Below are positions 15,528-24,564 of a stretch of DNA of 64,000 nt, piece after piece (the first letter of the stretch is position 1; each line of letters begins with the position of its first letter). The notes under the pieces are model-generated. The model was not told the DNA's origin and made no database searches. It saw nothing but the letters and a program-made list of their open reading frames with translations. Origin of the DNA: Fimenecus sp052273625. GTDB lineage: Bacteria > Bacillota > Clostridia > Oscillospirales > Acutalibacteraceae. Position numbers and translations under genes: made by a program. Where the stretch lies: NCBI GenBank assembly GCA_052273625.1, contig DAVZHW010000002.1, forward strand, positions 1-64,000, read 5' to 3'.

Positions 15528-16955
15528 ATGTTTTCGGTAATTAAGAATTCTCGAATTAAGGATAAGTGTCAAATTTTTACGCCAAAAGAACAGGTAGCAA
15601 AAATGTTGGATTTGGCGCTATATACAAAAAATCTATACGGAAAAAGATTTTTAGAAAATTCATGCGGTGACGGCGAAATTCTCATCCAAGCTGTCATTAG
15701 GTATATTGAGGATTGCAAAAAGCGAAGGTTTTCTAAGAAAAAAATCAAATCGGGTTTAGAAAAAGACTTTATTGCTTACGAAGTTGATAATAAAAGGGTT
15801 GAAGAATGTAAGAATAGATTAGATGCAGTAGCCAAACAGTATAAAATTACTGAGGTTGTTTGGGACATTAGATGCGAAGATTATCTCGCCTCAAAAAGCG
15901 ACACATCCTACGATTTTATTGTGGGAAACCCCCCTTATATTGCATATCCCGATTTACCGACAAATGTTCAGACATACGTCAAAGAGAATTTTGCGTCATG
16001 TAAAAAAGGAAAATTCGATTATAGCTATGCTTTTATTGAAAAATCGTATTCACAGCTAAGCCCAAAAGGTTCCTTAGTTTATATAATTCCAAGTAATATT
16101 TTTAAGAATGTTTTTGCAGATGAATTGAGAAATATAATTAAGGATGATTTATATTCGATTGACGATTTTCCAAGCGAGAAGATTTTTGAAAAGGTATTAG
16201 TATCTCCAGCAATAATTTGCATAGTTAAGGGTAACAACTCCTCTAAATTGGTTTATCGTGTTTCAGGAACCGAAAAATCAATTGATAAAGTACAGTTGAA
16301 AAGAAAATGGATTTTTGATGATGCCAATATTTCTACCGGCAAACGTGTCGGCGATTATTTCAAGGTTTCAAGCTCTGTGGCTACATTGTTAAATGAAGCC
16401 TTCATTTTGAAAAATGGAGATATTAAAGACGGTTTTTTTGAATTTGATAATCATAAGATTGAAACTTCATTAATTCGAAAAGCGGCCAGTCCCAAAAATA
16501 AAAAATATAATAAATCAACGGAATACATTATTTTCCCTTATTTTTATGACGATCAGGGAAAGCTACAACATTATTCTGAAGAAGAAATGTATACAAGTTT
16601 TCCGCATGCCATGAAGTTCTTGGAAACACACAAGGAAAAACTTCAAAAGCGAGATGCCGATAGCAATGCAAAGTGGTTTGAGTATGGTCGTTCTCAAGCT
16701 CTACAAAATATAAATCAAAAATTAATATTAATTTCATCGGTGATTTCTGATTGTACAGAACCGTATATGCTGGATATCGATGAAGTACCGTATTCTGGTC
16801 TATATATAATGCCTATAAGTAATATGTCATTAGATTCATTGATTTCTATTTTAAAATCAGCAAAATTTAAAGAATATATAAAGAGTACTGGTGTGTGTGT
16901 CAGCGGAACATCAAAAAGGATCTCACCCAAAGATATAGAAAACTATATTTTTTAA
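15528..16955 (+). CDS. Adenine-N6 DNA methyltransferase (Eco57I/TaqI-like)
   Basis: Methyltransferase of 475 residues. The SAM-binding motif is FLENSCGDGEILIQA (about residues 41-55) and the catalytic motif IV is DFIVGNPPYIAY (about 128-139), the NPPY type of N6-adenine enzymes. The C-terminal part, from about residue 250, resembles TaqI-like specificity domains, so target recognition is probably built in. There is no nuclease motif in the chain. Next in the operon are the GHKL, receiver and HNH genes rather than a classical nuclease, so those genes may be the restriction arm. AGGAG precedes the ATG. Confidence 0.88.
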   Translation: MFSVIKNSRIKDKCQIFTPKEQVAKMLDLALYTKNLYGKRFLENSCGDGEILIQAVIRYIEDCKKRRFSKKKIKSGLEKDFIAYEVDNKRVEECKNRLDAVAKQYKITEVVWDIRCEDYLASKSDTSYDFIVGNPPYIAYPDLPTNVQTYVKENFASCKKGKFDYSYAFIEKSYSQLSPKGSLVYIIPSNIFKNVFADELRNIIKDDLYSIDDFPSEKIFEKVLVSPAIICIVKGNNSSKLVYRVSGTEKSIDKVQLKRKWIFDDANISTGKRVGDYFKVSSSVATLLNEAFILKNGDIKDGFFEFDNHKIETSLIRKAASPKNKKYNKSTEYIIFPYFYDDQGKLQHYSEEEMYTSFPHAMKFLETHKEKLQKRDADSNAKWFEYGRSQALQNINQKLILISSVISDCTEPYMLDIDEVPYSGLYIMPISNMSLDSLISILKSAKFKEYIKSTGVCVSGTSKRISPKDIENYIF

Positions 16956-16969
16956 GGAGCGAAAAAAGT

Positions 16970-19267
16970 ATGGAAAAAATGAAATATAACATTTCTGCCC
17001 GTACAACCATATTGATTGGTAGAGAAGGTGTATCAAGAGCAGATGGCGCTATAATTGAATTAATAAAAAATACATATGATGCAGATGCAGACTTTTGTTA
17101 TATTGCTTTTGATCCTGCTAACGATGCTTTGTATATTTTGGATAATGGCATTGGAATGACTAAGCGCATAATTGAGAGTTCTTGGATGCTTATTGGCACA
17201 GACAACAAAAAATACAATTATTTAAGTGATAGAAAACGTGTAAAATCTGGCGAAAAAGGAATTGGCCGATTTGCACTTGATCGCTTGGGCAGCAAGTGTA
17301 CAATGTACACGAAGAATATTTCTGAACCGTTAATATACTGGTTTAACGATTGGAATAAATTTGAAGAGATTGGAAAAACACTGGATGAAGTTGATGCCGA
17401 TTTTGAATATTTAGATAAAGATTTTAAAAGCATTATACCTAAGAATGTGATTAACAACCTCGATGTTTTAATTGAAGACAAAAAAGAGGAACTTATAACA
17501 CTTGGAAAAGAACCCCCTCAATTTTCTTTGGAAACAGGCACACTATTTAAAATTGAAGGACTTAGAGATAAATGGGATGATACTGAAATTAATAAAATAT
17601 TGTCCGTGTTGGGATTTCTTGTTCCTCCTGGAGAACAAACACAATATTATATTTTTGCGCAAAGCGGATTAGATAAACAAGCAGAAGAAATACAGTGTCA
17701 TGTGATTGAAGACTATGATTATAAAGTAGTGGCCTCATTTGACGGCGAAACCGTTAAAGCCACCATTCATAGAAACGAATACGATTTAAATATCATTCCG
17801 AAAGACTTGTTTGAAGAAGCGGCATTTAAAGTTGAACCGTTTACTTTTGAAGATTTTTCAAAAGGTATTTTTGAAAAGACATTAACTTTATCAGAGCTCA
17901 CCGGTAATAGCAATGAAGAATTTCTAAAAAAAGCAAAAGAAATTGGCCCATTCCAATTTCAATATGTATTTATGAAATTGGGCGGTGGCGAAGGCGGCTA
18001 TTACAGTAAGGCCGTAAATACGGGAAGAAAACTTTGGATGCAAGAACATGGTGGAATAAAAATTTACCGTGATAACTTTGTAGTAAGGCCTTATGGCGAC
18101 CCTAATTCAAAATCATACGACTGGTTAGGGTTGGATGCACGTAAGGGAGGCAACCCTGTCGCAGTTTCGCACAAATCGGAAAAATGGCATGTTAATAACG
18201 CTCAAATACAAGGTACTGTTTTGATTTCGCGCACCAACAATTCTTCTATTTTGGATAAATCAAGCAGAGAAGGTATTATTGAAAATGACCATTTTGAGGT
18301 GTTGACAAACATACTGCAAGATCTTATTTCATTATTTGAAAAAGACAGATCATATATAGCACATCATATTAAAAACTATCGTGATGCAAAAGAGGAAAAA
18401 GCTTCTACAAAAGAGAAAGCATCTGATATTGCAAACGAAATTTTGAAAAACAAGAAAAAGTCAAAGAAAAAGCAATCAAAAGCGGAATCTAATAGTGAAC
18501 ACCTTGCAAAAGCCGTTAAAATTTATGAAGAAGAACGAGAAGAATTGATTTCAGAAATTAAGTTATTAAGAGCATTGGCAACCAATGGTCTTATGACAAC
18601 AACGATGGCTCATGATTTAAAAACAATCAACTCTCTTTTAGTATCACGTGTTAGCGGATTTCGAATCGCTCTTAACAGAGATGATAAGATTTTAATTGAA
18701 CGCAATTTAGAAGACCTTAAAACAAATGATGAGTTTTTAAAAGCGTGGATTACGGTTATAACAACTCAGTCCAATAAAGATCGACGCAAGCGATTAAAAA
18801 AGGATGTAGTAAAAACAATTGAAACTGGTGTTAAACTGTTATCGCCTATTTTGCTTAGAAAGAAAGTGACATTAGAGTTAAACACTAATAATTGTAGCGC
18901 AATTAAGCGAATATTCGAAACGGATTTTGACAGTATTATTTATAATCTTATAATTAACTCCATTGAGTCCTTTGAAAGCACAAAATGTGATGATAGAAGA
19001 ATATCCATATCAATTGAAGTTGATGAAGAAAAATTATACATCCATTATATTGATAATGGTCATGGATTAAGTGAAGGATTTAAATCTAATCCGTATGAAA
19101 TTTTCAAATATGGTACAACAAGTAAGTACGATGCTAAAGGCAACCAAATCGGTACAGGTTTAGGAATGTATATTGTTGCGTCAAGCGTAAATGAATACCA
19201 AGGTACATATACTATTACTAAAATTACTGACGGATTTGGTCTTGATGTAATAATTCCAATAGCATAG
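16970..19267 (+). CDS. Dual GHKL ATPase: MORC/Hsp90-like plus kinase-like
   Basis: Protein of 765 residues with two ATPase modules. The N-terminal one has the Hsp90/MutL/MORC pattern: ELIKNTYDADAD (N box, about 30-41), DNGIGM (58-63) and GEKGIGRFALDRLG (94-107). A central S5-like region follows, then a Lys-rich coiled segment (about 480-520). Next is TTMAHDLKT with His548, which looks like a histidine-kinase H-box. The C-terminal module has a second N box (YNLIINSIESFES), IDNGHGLSE and GTGLGMYIVASSVNEYQG. GHKL ATPases of the MORC type are known in restriction-modification neighbourhoods. The fusion to a kinase-like half, with a receiver protein next, suggests phosphotransfer after sensing. 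The start at ATG 16970 follows AAGGAG. Confidence 0.82.
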   Translation: MEKMKYNISARTTILIGREGVSRADGAIIELIKNTYDADADFCYIAFDPANDALYILDNGIGMTKRIIESSWMLIGTDNKKYNYLSDRKRVKSGEKGIGRFALDRLGSKCTMYTKNISEPLIYWFNDWNKFEEIGKTLDEVDADFEYLDKDFKSIIPKNVINNLDVLIEDKKEELITLGKEPPQFSLETGTLFKIEGLRDKWDDTEINKILSVLGFLVPPGEQTQYYIFAQSGLDKQAEEIQCHVIEDYDYKVVASFDGETVKATIHRNEYDLNIIPKDLFEEAAFKVEPFTFEDFSKGIFEKTLTLSELTGNSNEEFLKKAKEIGPFQFQYVFMKLGGGEGGYYSKAVNTGRKLWMQEHGGIKIYRDNFVVRPYGDPNSKSYDWLGLDARKGGNPVAVSHKSEKWHVNNAQIQGTVLISRTNNSSILDKSSREGIIENDHFEVLTNILQDLISLFEKDRSYIAHHIKNYRDAKEEKASTKEKASDIANEILKNKKKSKKKQSKAESNSEHLAKAVKIYEEEREELISEIKLLRALATNGLMTTTMAHDLKTINSLLVSRVSGFRIALNRDDKILIERNLEDLKTNDEFLKAWITVITTQSNKDRRKRLKKDVVKTIETGVKLLSPILLRKKVTLELNTNNCSAIKRIFETDFDSIIYNLIINSIESFESTKCDDRRISISIEVDEEKLYIHYIDNGHGLSEGFKSNPYEIFKYGTTSKYDAKGNQIGTGLGMYIVASSVNEYQGTYTITKITDGFGLDVIIPIA

Positions 19268-19282
19268 TGGAGGTTGACTAAT

Positions 19283-19951
19283 ATGGAATACCGTATTGGC
19301 ATCATTGACGACGATAAAACAAAAATCACTCAATTATTAATTTTTACCGCTCAAGGTTGGAATGATGATAACGGAAAAATAATCAAGGAAAAGTATAAGG
19401 ATATTTCTTTGGTTCCAACTGAAATACAATTGGAAGGTGATATCAACCAAATGGTTGGGAAAATTGTTGCCGACAAGCCTGATGCTTTGATTATTGATTT
19501 TAAGTTGTCATCACAGGAAAACATATCCTATTCTGGTGTTTCATTAGCACAAGCAATTGATGAACGATTGCGTGGATTCCCTATATTTATATTAACTTCA
19601 TATGAAGATGATTTATATGAAAAAGAAAATTTTGACGCATATCAAGTTTTTGATTTTGAACGATATATCAATGATATTCAAGAACGTCTTGAGATCAACT
19701 CTAAAATTGTCCAACAAATCAAAAAGTATAACACTACCTTGAATCAATGGAAAACAGAGTTGATAGAATTGTTGCCGCATTCAGGGGAAAGTGCAATTAT
19801 TGACGAGCGGATTCTTTTGTTGGATTCTCTTATTGAAAATAGCATTGATGGAGCATCTGCCTTGCCGCAAAAATTAAAGCAAGAACTTGATGATACAAGT
19901 CGTATACAATTGCTCATTGATAAAATTGATAAAATCATAGGTACGGAGTGA
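19283..19951 (+). CDS. Receiver-domain protein, partner of the GHKL kinase
   Basis: Protein of 222 residues whose first 125 residues look like a CheY-like receiver. It has the acidic cluster IGIIDDDK (9-11), DALIIDFKLS with Asp72 as likely phosphoacceptor, and FILTSYED with Thr105. An insertion of about 25 residues after the first strand makes it divergent. The C-terminal 95 residues are helical with no DNA-binding motif, so the output is probably protein contact. The gene lies 15 nt after the GHKL gene and 9 nt before the HNH gene. TGGAGG supports ATG 19283 rather than the TTG at 19274. Confidence 0.75.
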   Translation: MEYRIGIIDDDKTKITQLLIFTAQGWNDDNGKIIKEKYKDISLVPTEIQLEGDINQMVGKIVADKPDALIIDFKLSSQENISYSGVSLAQAIDERLRGFPIFILTSYEDDLYEKENFDAYQVFDFERYINDIQERLEINSKIVQQIKKYNTTLNQWKTELIELLPHSGESAIIDERILLLDSLIENSIDGASALPQKLKQELDDTSRIQLLIDKIDKIIGTE

Positions 19952-19960
19952 TATGATAAG

Positions 19961-20560
19961 ATGTTTAAAAAGGAAATTCCCGTGCGTTCGTATATGGGAG
20001 ATAAATGGACCACTAACACAACAAACAAAAAATATTTGGCAATAGATTTCAAACACCGTTGCGCATATTGCGATGATCTTGATAGCATTTATGGTGGACA
20101 AGCTTCATATGCTGTTGAACATTTCGCTCCAAAAGGAAAGTTTCCTAAGCTAAAATACACATATGATAATTTATTATATGCTTGCAGTTTTTGTAACACA
20201 TCTAAAAGTGATGACTGGCCAAGCAATTCCCCTTCAATCAATGTTGTAGGGGAACGAGGATACATAGACCCATGTACAGATGAATATTATAAGCATTTAG
20301 ATCGAGATGATAGTACAGGATGTATTTATTACAAAACAGAGCTTGGCAAATATATGTATGAACATTTGAAATTGTATTTAAAACGACACTCCACAATTTT
20401 CATGGTTGAAAAGTTAAAAGAAAAACGTGAAGAGCTTAAAGCCAGTATTGACAAGGACATCGAAAAAGGACTTGATGTGTCTATAAAACAACAAGCCTTA
20501 ATTACTCTTGATAACGAGTTTTTCTCGTATTATGGTCAACTGTGCACTGATGGTGTGTGA
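19961..20560 (+). CDS. HNH endonuclease
   Basis: Nuclease-like protein of 199 residues. The zinc-bound HNH core is clear: HRCAYC (Cys34, Cys37), YAVEHFAPK (Glu53, His54), YDNLLYACSFCNTSK (Asn70, Cys75, Cys78, Asn79). The remainder is helical and charged. It follows the receiver gene by 9 nt. This suggests that it is the effector of the GHKL/receiver pair, cutting foreign or unmethylated DNA (or RNA) when activated. That role is inferred from operon order. Confidence 0.85.
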   Translation: MFKKEIPVRSYMGDKWTTNTTNKKYLAIDFKHRCAYCDDLDSIYGGQASYAVEHFAPKGKFPKLKYTYDNLLYACSFCNTSKSDDWPSNSPSINVVGERGYIDPCTDEYYKHLDRDDSTGCIYYKTELGKYMYEHLKLYLKRHSTIFMVEKLKEKREELKASIDKDIEKGLDVSIKQQALITLDNEFFSYYGQLCTDGV

Positions 20561-20595
20561 GTGTTTGTTATTTATAAGGAGCAAAAAGAATTTTA

Positions 20596-21057
20596 ATGCA
20601 GTATAATAAATCAATTACCGCAACTGTTTATGTTATAAATCAGGATAAAGTGTTGTTGCATGAACATAAAAAATATCATACATGGTTTCCGCTTGGAGGT
20701 CACATTGAGGCTGATGAGTTTCCTCATGAAGCAGCGATTCGCGAAGTTAAAGAGGAATCGGGCCTTGATGTTACATTGCTTGAAACAGAGTTAGCTCCGA
20801 CAATAGACCTTGCTCGAGTCGTCAGAATACCTGCTCCTTTTTGCTTGTTGCATGAAGGTATAGGTCATGAAGAAAACTTCTTTGATTTCATTTACATTGC
20901 AGAAACTGATGAAATAGAGCCACACCCAGAAGGAAATTAAAGTAAAAAGTTCAAGTGGTTTACCTATGATGAATTACAGAAATATGAAATTAAGCCACAC
21001 GTTAAGAACACAGCATTAGCAGTATTGGATTTTTATTGTTCAAATAAAGTAAGGTGA
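20596..21057 (+). pseudogene. NUDIX hydrolase with premature stop
   Basis: The first 114 residues hold a perfect Nudix box (GHIEADEFPHEAAIREVKEESGL). An in-frame TAA at 20938-20940 follows HPEGN. The same frame then continues for 38 residues (SKKFKWFTYDELQKYEIKP...) to a TGA at 21055, giving a natural full-length end. So one nonsense codon truncates the normal protein by about 25 percent. The short product may still fold, since the Nudix box is intact. The upstream ribosome binding site is AAGGAGC. Confidence 0.8.
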
Positions 21058-21061
21058 TAAT

Positions 21062-22957
21062 ATGTTGAGAGTATTTGAAGCTTTTGCCGGATATGGTAGC
21101 CAAAGAATGGCTTTAAGAAACTGTGGCATTCCTTTTGAGGTTGTTGGCGTATCTGAAATAGATGAAGCTGTGATGGTATCTTATGCTTCAATACATACTG
21201 ATTTCCTAAAAATTAGAGAATTACCACTAGAAATATCAGAATCTGAGATGAGAACATTTTTGTTGTCGAAAAATGTGCCCTTAGATTATAGAACTTTTGA
21301 AAATCGTGTATCAAGATTAACTGGACAAAGATTAAAAGATATTTACTTGGCCAACAAATTAATCAAAAATTTTGGCGATATTCGAGTTATAGAGCCGGAT
21401 AAACTTCCTGATTTTGATTTCTTTACTTATTCTTTTCCTTGCCAAGATATTTCTGTTTCTGGATATCAAAAAGGTCTTAGTAAGGACTCCGGAACAAGGT
21501 CTTCTTTGCTTTGGGAATGTTGTAAGATAATAGAGACCAAAAAGCCTAAATATCTTATGATGGAAAACGTGAAAAATCTCGTGGGCATTAACCATAGAGC
21601 CAATTTTGAGAAATTTCTAGTTTATCTTGAATCATTAGGTTACAGAAACAAATGGAAAGTTTTAAATGCAAGAGATTATGGTATTCCTCAAAATAGAGAA
21701 AGAGTCTTTTGCATTAGCGTCTTGGGAGAAAGTGAATTCGAGTTTCCAACTCCCATTGAACTAAAACTCTCTATGTTTGATTTGTTGGAAAATGAGGTGG
21801 ATTCAAAATACGAATTAAGCGAAGATCAGTATTCTGAAGAACCAATCGACAACAGTGTGTGTTATTGCTTGGATTCTAATTATTGGAAAGGAACTTTTCT
21901 TTGTGATTTTTTGTTAAAGAGAAGACGCCAGCTTGTTACTACAAGAAAAATAGGTGACAAAAAATATTTAGCGCGGCGTCTTACGCCTAGAGAAACTTGG
22001 CGTTTAATGGGCGTAAGTGATGAGGATTTTGAAAAAGCTCAAACCTTAGTTAGCGCAACCAGTTTGTATAAACAGTCCGGAAATAGCATAGTAGTCCCCG
22101 TTATGGAACATATATTTAAGAAATTATTTTCGAAAGAAGGTACTAAAATGATAAATAAGGAAATTCTTATCGATTTATTTAGAAAAAATGTAAAAGGTAA
22201 AATGTCCGATGTTAGTGGTAGAAATGAACGTCATGATGGCAGAGAAGGTAACTGGTTAGAAGAACAGTTCGGAAAACATCCTGATGCAGACAACCACGCA
22301 GACTTTTTTGGATATGAGCTAAAAAATCAAACGACTTCCAAAACAACTTTTGGGGATTGGTCTGCAAATAGATATATCTTTAAAACAGGCCCGTATGTTG
22401 ATTGCTTTAAAAAGTCACAGTTTGGAACAAAGCAAGATGTCTTTTGCCAAACCTTCGGTAAACCTAATGCTGAAAAAGAAGGTAGATGCTCTTGGTCAGG
22501 AAGTCCCTGCCCCAAAATAGGCGATTATAATGATTATGGGCAAAAACTTGTTATCGAGCCAAATAATGATATCGTAGCAATTTATTCCTACAGCCAAGAC
22601 AAAAGAATAAATAAAGCTACTATAGTTCCCGAAGTTTTACATCAAGAAAATTTGGAAATTGCTCGTTGGTTTGGAGAAAAATCTCATAGCAAAAAAAGAA
22701 CGGATAAATGTCTTAAAGATAAATTGGAAGATAAATTTAATGATAAAGGCTGGTTTACTTGCAAGAAAGATGCTCAGGGTCGTTATTGCAAAATCTGCTT
22801 TGGCGAACCGATGAATTTTGAAAACTGGATCGAACTAGTAAAACAAGGTGTAGTTTTCTTTGATAGCGGCATGTATGTTGGTAATAAACGCCCATATTCA
22901 CAATGGCGCGCTAACAATAACTATTGGGACAGTCTAATAGTTGAAACTTACGAATGA
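21062..22957 (+). CDS. C5-cytosine methyltransferase fused to MvaI-like nuclease
   Basis: Single chain of 631 residues. Residues 1-360 are a C5-cytosine methyltransferase: FAGYGSQ (motif I), SFPCQDIS with catalytic Cys127, MMENVKNL (motif VI), PQNRERVF (motif VIII) and KQSGNSIVVPV (motif X). Residues 363-631 resemble the MvaI/BcnI/LlaMI nuclease family: EGNWLEEQFGKHPDADNHADFFGYELKNQT places Asp414, Glu419 and Lys421 in the D-x4-E-x-K spacing of MvaI. An internal ATG at 22148 (residue 363) has AGAAGG at the right distance, so free nuclease could also be made. The MvaI family cuts CCWGG/CCNGG-class sites, so a similar target is plausible but not shown. The gap to the previous frame is 4 nt. Confidence 0.87.
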   Translation: MLRVFEAFAGYGSQRMALRNCGIPFEVVGVSEIDEAVMVSYASIHTDFLKIRELPLEISESEMRTFLLSKNVPLDYRTFENRVSRLTGQRLKDIYLANKLIKNFGDIRVIEPDKLPDFDFFTYSFPCQDISVSGYQKGLSKDSGTRSSLLWECCKIIETKKPKYLMMENVKNLVGINHRANFEKFLVYLESLGYRNKWKVLNARDYGIPQNRERVFCISVLGESEFEFPTPIELKLSMFDLLENEVDSKYELSEDQYSEEPIDNSVCYCLDSNYWKGTFLCDFLLKRRRQLVTTRKIGDKKYLARRLTPRETWRLMGVSDEDFEKAQTLVSATSLYKQSGNSIVVPVMEHIFKKLFSKEGTKMINKEILIDLFRKNVKGKMSDVSGRNERHDGREGNWLEEQFGKHPDADNHADFFGYELKNQTTSKTTFGDWSANRYIFKTGPYVDCFKKSQFGTKQDVFCQTFGKPNAEKEGRCSWSGSPCPKIGDYNDYGQKLVIEPNNDIVAIYSYSQDKRINKATIVPEVLHQENLEIARWFGEKSHSKKRTDKCLKDKLEDKFNDKGWFTCKKDAQGRYCKICFGEPMNFENWIELVKQGVVFFDSGMYVGNKRPYSQWRANNNYWDSLIVETYE

Positions 22958-22970
22958 AAAGAGCAAAAGT

Positions 22971-24545
22971 ATGTTTGAAGCGAAAAAAGAAGTTCAAATA
23001 AAGGTTTCTAATATACCTCTACAGTGGATACCCAAGATTGAAATTTATTATCCAGATCTTCCACAATTCCCGATTATGTACATACACACTCGTCTTGACA
23101 ATGGAGAAAGAGTGTTTGCTTTTCCTGTCTCGGTTAGCTTTGATATCAAAGATGATTACTGCGATGCAAGTTTTTGTGTTTTATGCAATCAATATGATGA
23201 GAAAAGCAAAACAAAAATCAAATCTGAAATTGAAGAGCGCATCGGACTATCTGACAAAGTAACAAAAAAGGTCGCCCTTGATTGCTGCAACAAGAACAAG
23301 GAATATGAAACCTTCATAGAGGATTTATGGCAATATGTTTCAATGTCCTACGGTGAAAGTATTCCATACGGTCAATTTTTTGAAGAAGTGTACTCTATTG
23401 CTAGGTTTGTATCTGCTTGGCAACCGAAAACCGGTCGCCAAAGCGAGATGCGAATGCTCTACAATTTCATGAGTGCTTTTGGTGAAGAAGTTGAAGTCCC
23501 CGAGAATTGGCGGCATTTAGAGTGCTATTTGACACCTAACTTGTGGGATGTTCAAAACGAAAAGTTTGATGAGTTTTTAGAATTTAAAGTTCTTGATTCT
23601 GCTATAAGAAAAACATATTTACAAGAATATACAAACACCGTCACTATTGATTCAATTGATTTCAAAACTATGCCAAAAGCATGGAAACAAAATAAAGACG
23701 ATTTTATAAACGATGTTTCTCTGAGACTATTTAACGATGGCATACTTGACGAGAAAGAAAGATATTCATTAGAGAGGCTTGTAGATGCATTTAACCGTCA
23801 CGCTTGGAGAGCGGCTTATTATATCGGTTCTTATATGTCAATTGAGCATAATTACAATTGTTGGTCAAAAGATTTCTTCTTGAAAGTGTATGAAACCGGT
23901 CTCAAGGGTTATTCTGAAAAAGTAATGGCGTGCTTTTTGCAACAGGGATTTAAAAATAAAGAAATAATTCCTATAGATACTTGGATTGAAACTTTTTACG
24001 AATACTCCTTAGGTATTGACGGAAGAAAAGAGTTTTATGATAACTTCTCCGAATTGGGCAGATTAGAGCGCCTTATTTGGTTGGCAAGTCAGGCCAATAA
24101 GACCAATATGAAAAACTTTTTCGATCTGCTCTGGTGTCAAAGATATGGAACAATAGGAAATGGTAGACTGCGCGGTATCAATCCAATAGCTTGTAGTGAG
24201 TGTAAATTAAATGGCACCTGTGTTGGATTAAAAAAGAATAACAATAAGAATATCTTGTTGATTAACGATCAAATAGAATATGAATTGTTAGATGATGTTT
24301 TAACTTTATCCAATAATATCAACATAGATAATTTAGATTTTGTATGTTTATTAGAGAATAGAGTCCCTAAAAAGGTTTTCGTAAAAGAATATGTTAGAAA
24401 ACAAAAGAAATATTTATGGTTTTTAACAGATGAATTTAGCGGCTATATTCTTGATAATAGACACCAAATTTCTGAAGAACTGTTGGAAAAAGAAGTTGTC
24501 GCAATGAAAGAGTATATGGAATATTATAAAAAGCTGTCTGTGTGA
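22971..24545 (+). CDS. HhH-GPD DNA glycosylase-like protein in R-M operon
   Basis: Protein of 524 residues. The segment GLKGYSEKVMACFLQQGFKN followed by KEIIPIDTWIETF aligns with the helix-hairpin-helix of OGG1/EndoIII: Lys317 matches the catalytic Lys and Asp336 the catalytic Asp, 19 residues apart as in OGG1. A Cys cluster (Cys389, Cys408-x2-Cys411-x5-Cys417) resembles the EndoIII/MutY iron-sulfur loop with altered first spacing. The first 110 residues are an extra beta-rich domain. HhH-GPD mismatch glycosylases such as Mig of Methanothermobacter accompany C5-methylation systems to repair T:G mismatches, so this may be a Vsr analogue. A restriction glycosylase role is the alternative. The start at ATG 22971 has a weak ribosome binding site. 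Confidence 0.65.
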   Translation: MFEAKKEVQIKVSNIPLQWIPKIEIYYPDLPQFPIMYIHTRLDNGERVFAFPVSVSFDIKDDYCDASFCVLCNQYDEKSKTKIKSEIEERIGLSDKVTKKVALDCCNKNKEYETFIEDLWQYVSMSYGESIPYGQFFEEVYSIARFVSAWQPKTGRQSEMRMLYNFMSAFGEEVEVPENWRHLECYLTPNLWDVQNEKFDEFLEFKVLDSAIRKTYLQEYTNTVTIDSIDFKTMPKAWKQNKDDFINDVSLRLFNDGILDEKERYSLERLVDAFNRHAWRAAYYIGSYMSIEHNYNCWSKDFFLKVYETGLKGYSEKVMACFLQQGFKNKEIIPIDTWIETFYEYSLGIDGRKEFYDNFSELGRLERLIWLASQANKTNMKNFFDLLWCQRYGTIGNGRLRGINPIACSECKLNGTCVGLKKNNNKNILLINDQIEYELLDDVLTLSNNINIDNLDFVCLLENRVPKKVFVKEYVRKQKKYLWFLTDEFSGYILDNRHQISEELLEKEVVAMKEYMEYYKKLSV

Positions 24546-24562
24546 TGAGCACAGACAGCTTT
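24530..24562. terminator. Convergent bidirectional terminator
   Basis: AAAGCTGTCTGTG pairs with CACAGACAGCTTT. It overlaps the stop of the glycosylase-like gene and separates it from the convergent methyltransferase. Confidence 0.85.
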
Positions 24563-24564
24563 CC

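Noticed and set aside
15528..20560. BREX or DISARM system
   Set aside because: No PglZ, BrxC/BrxL, helicase-DUF1998 or phospholipase D partner is present; only a methyltransferase is shared.
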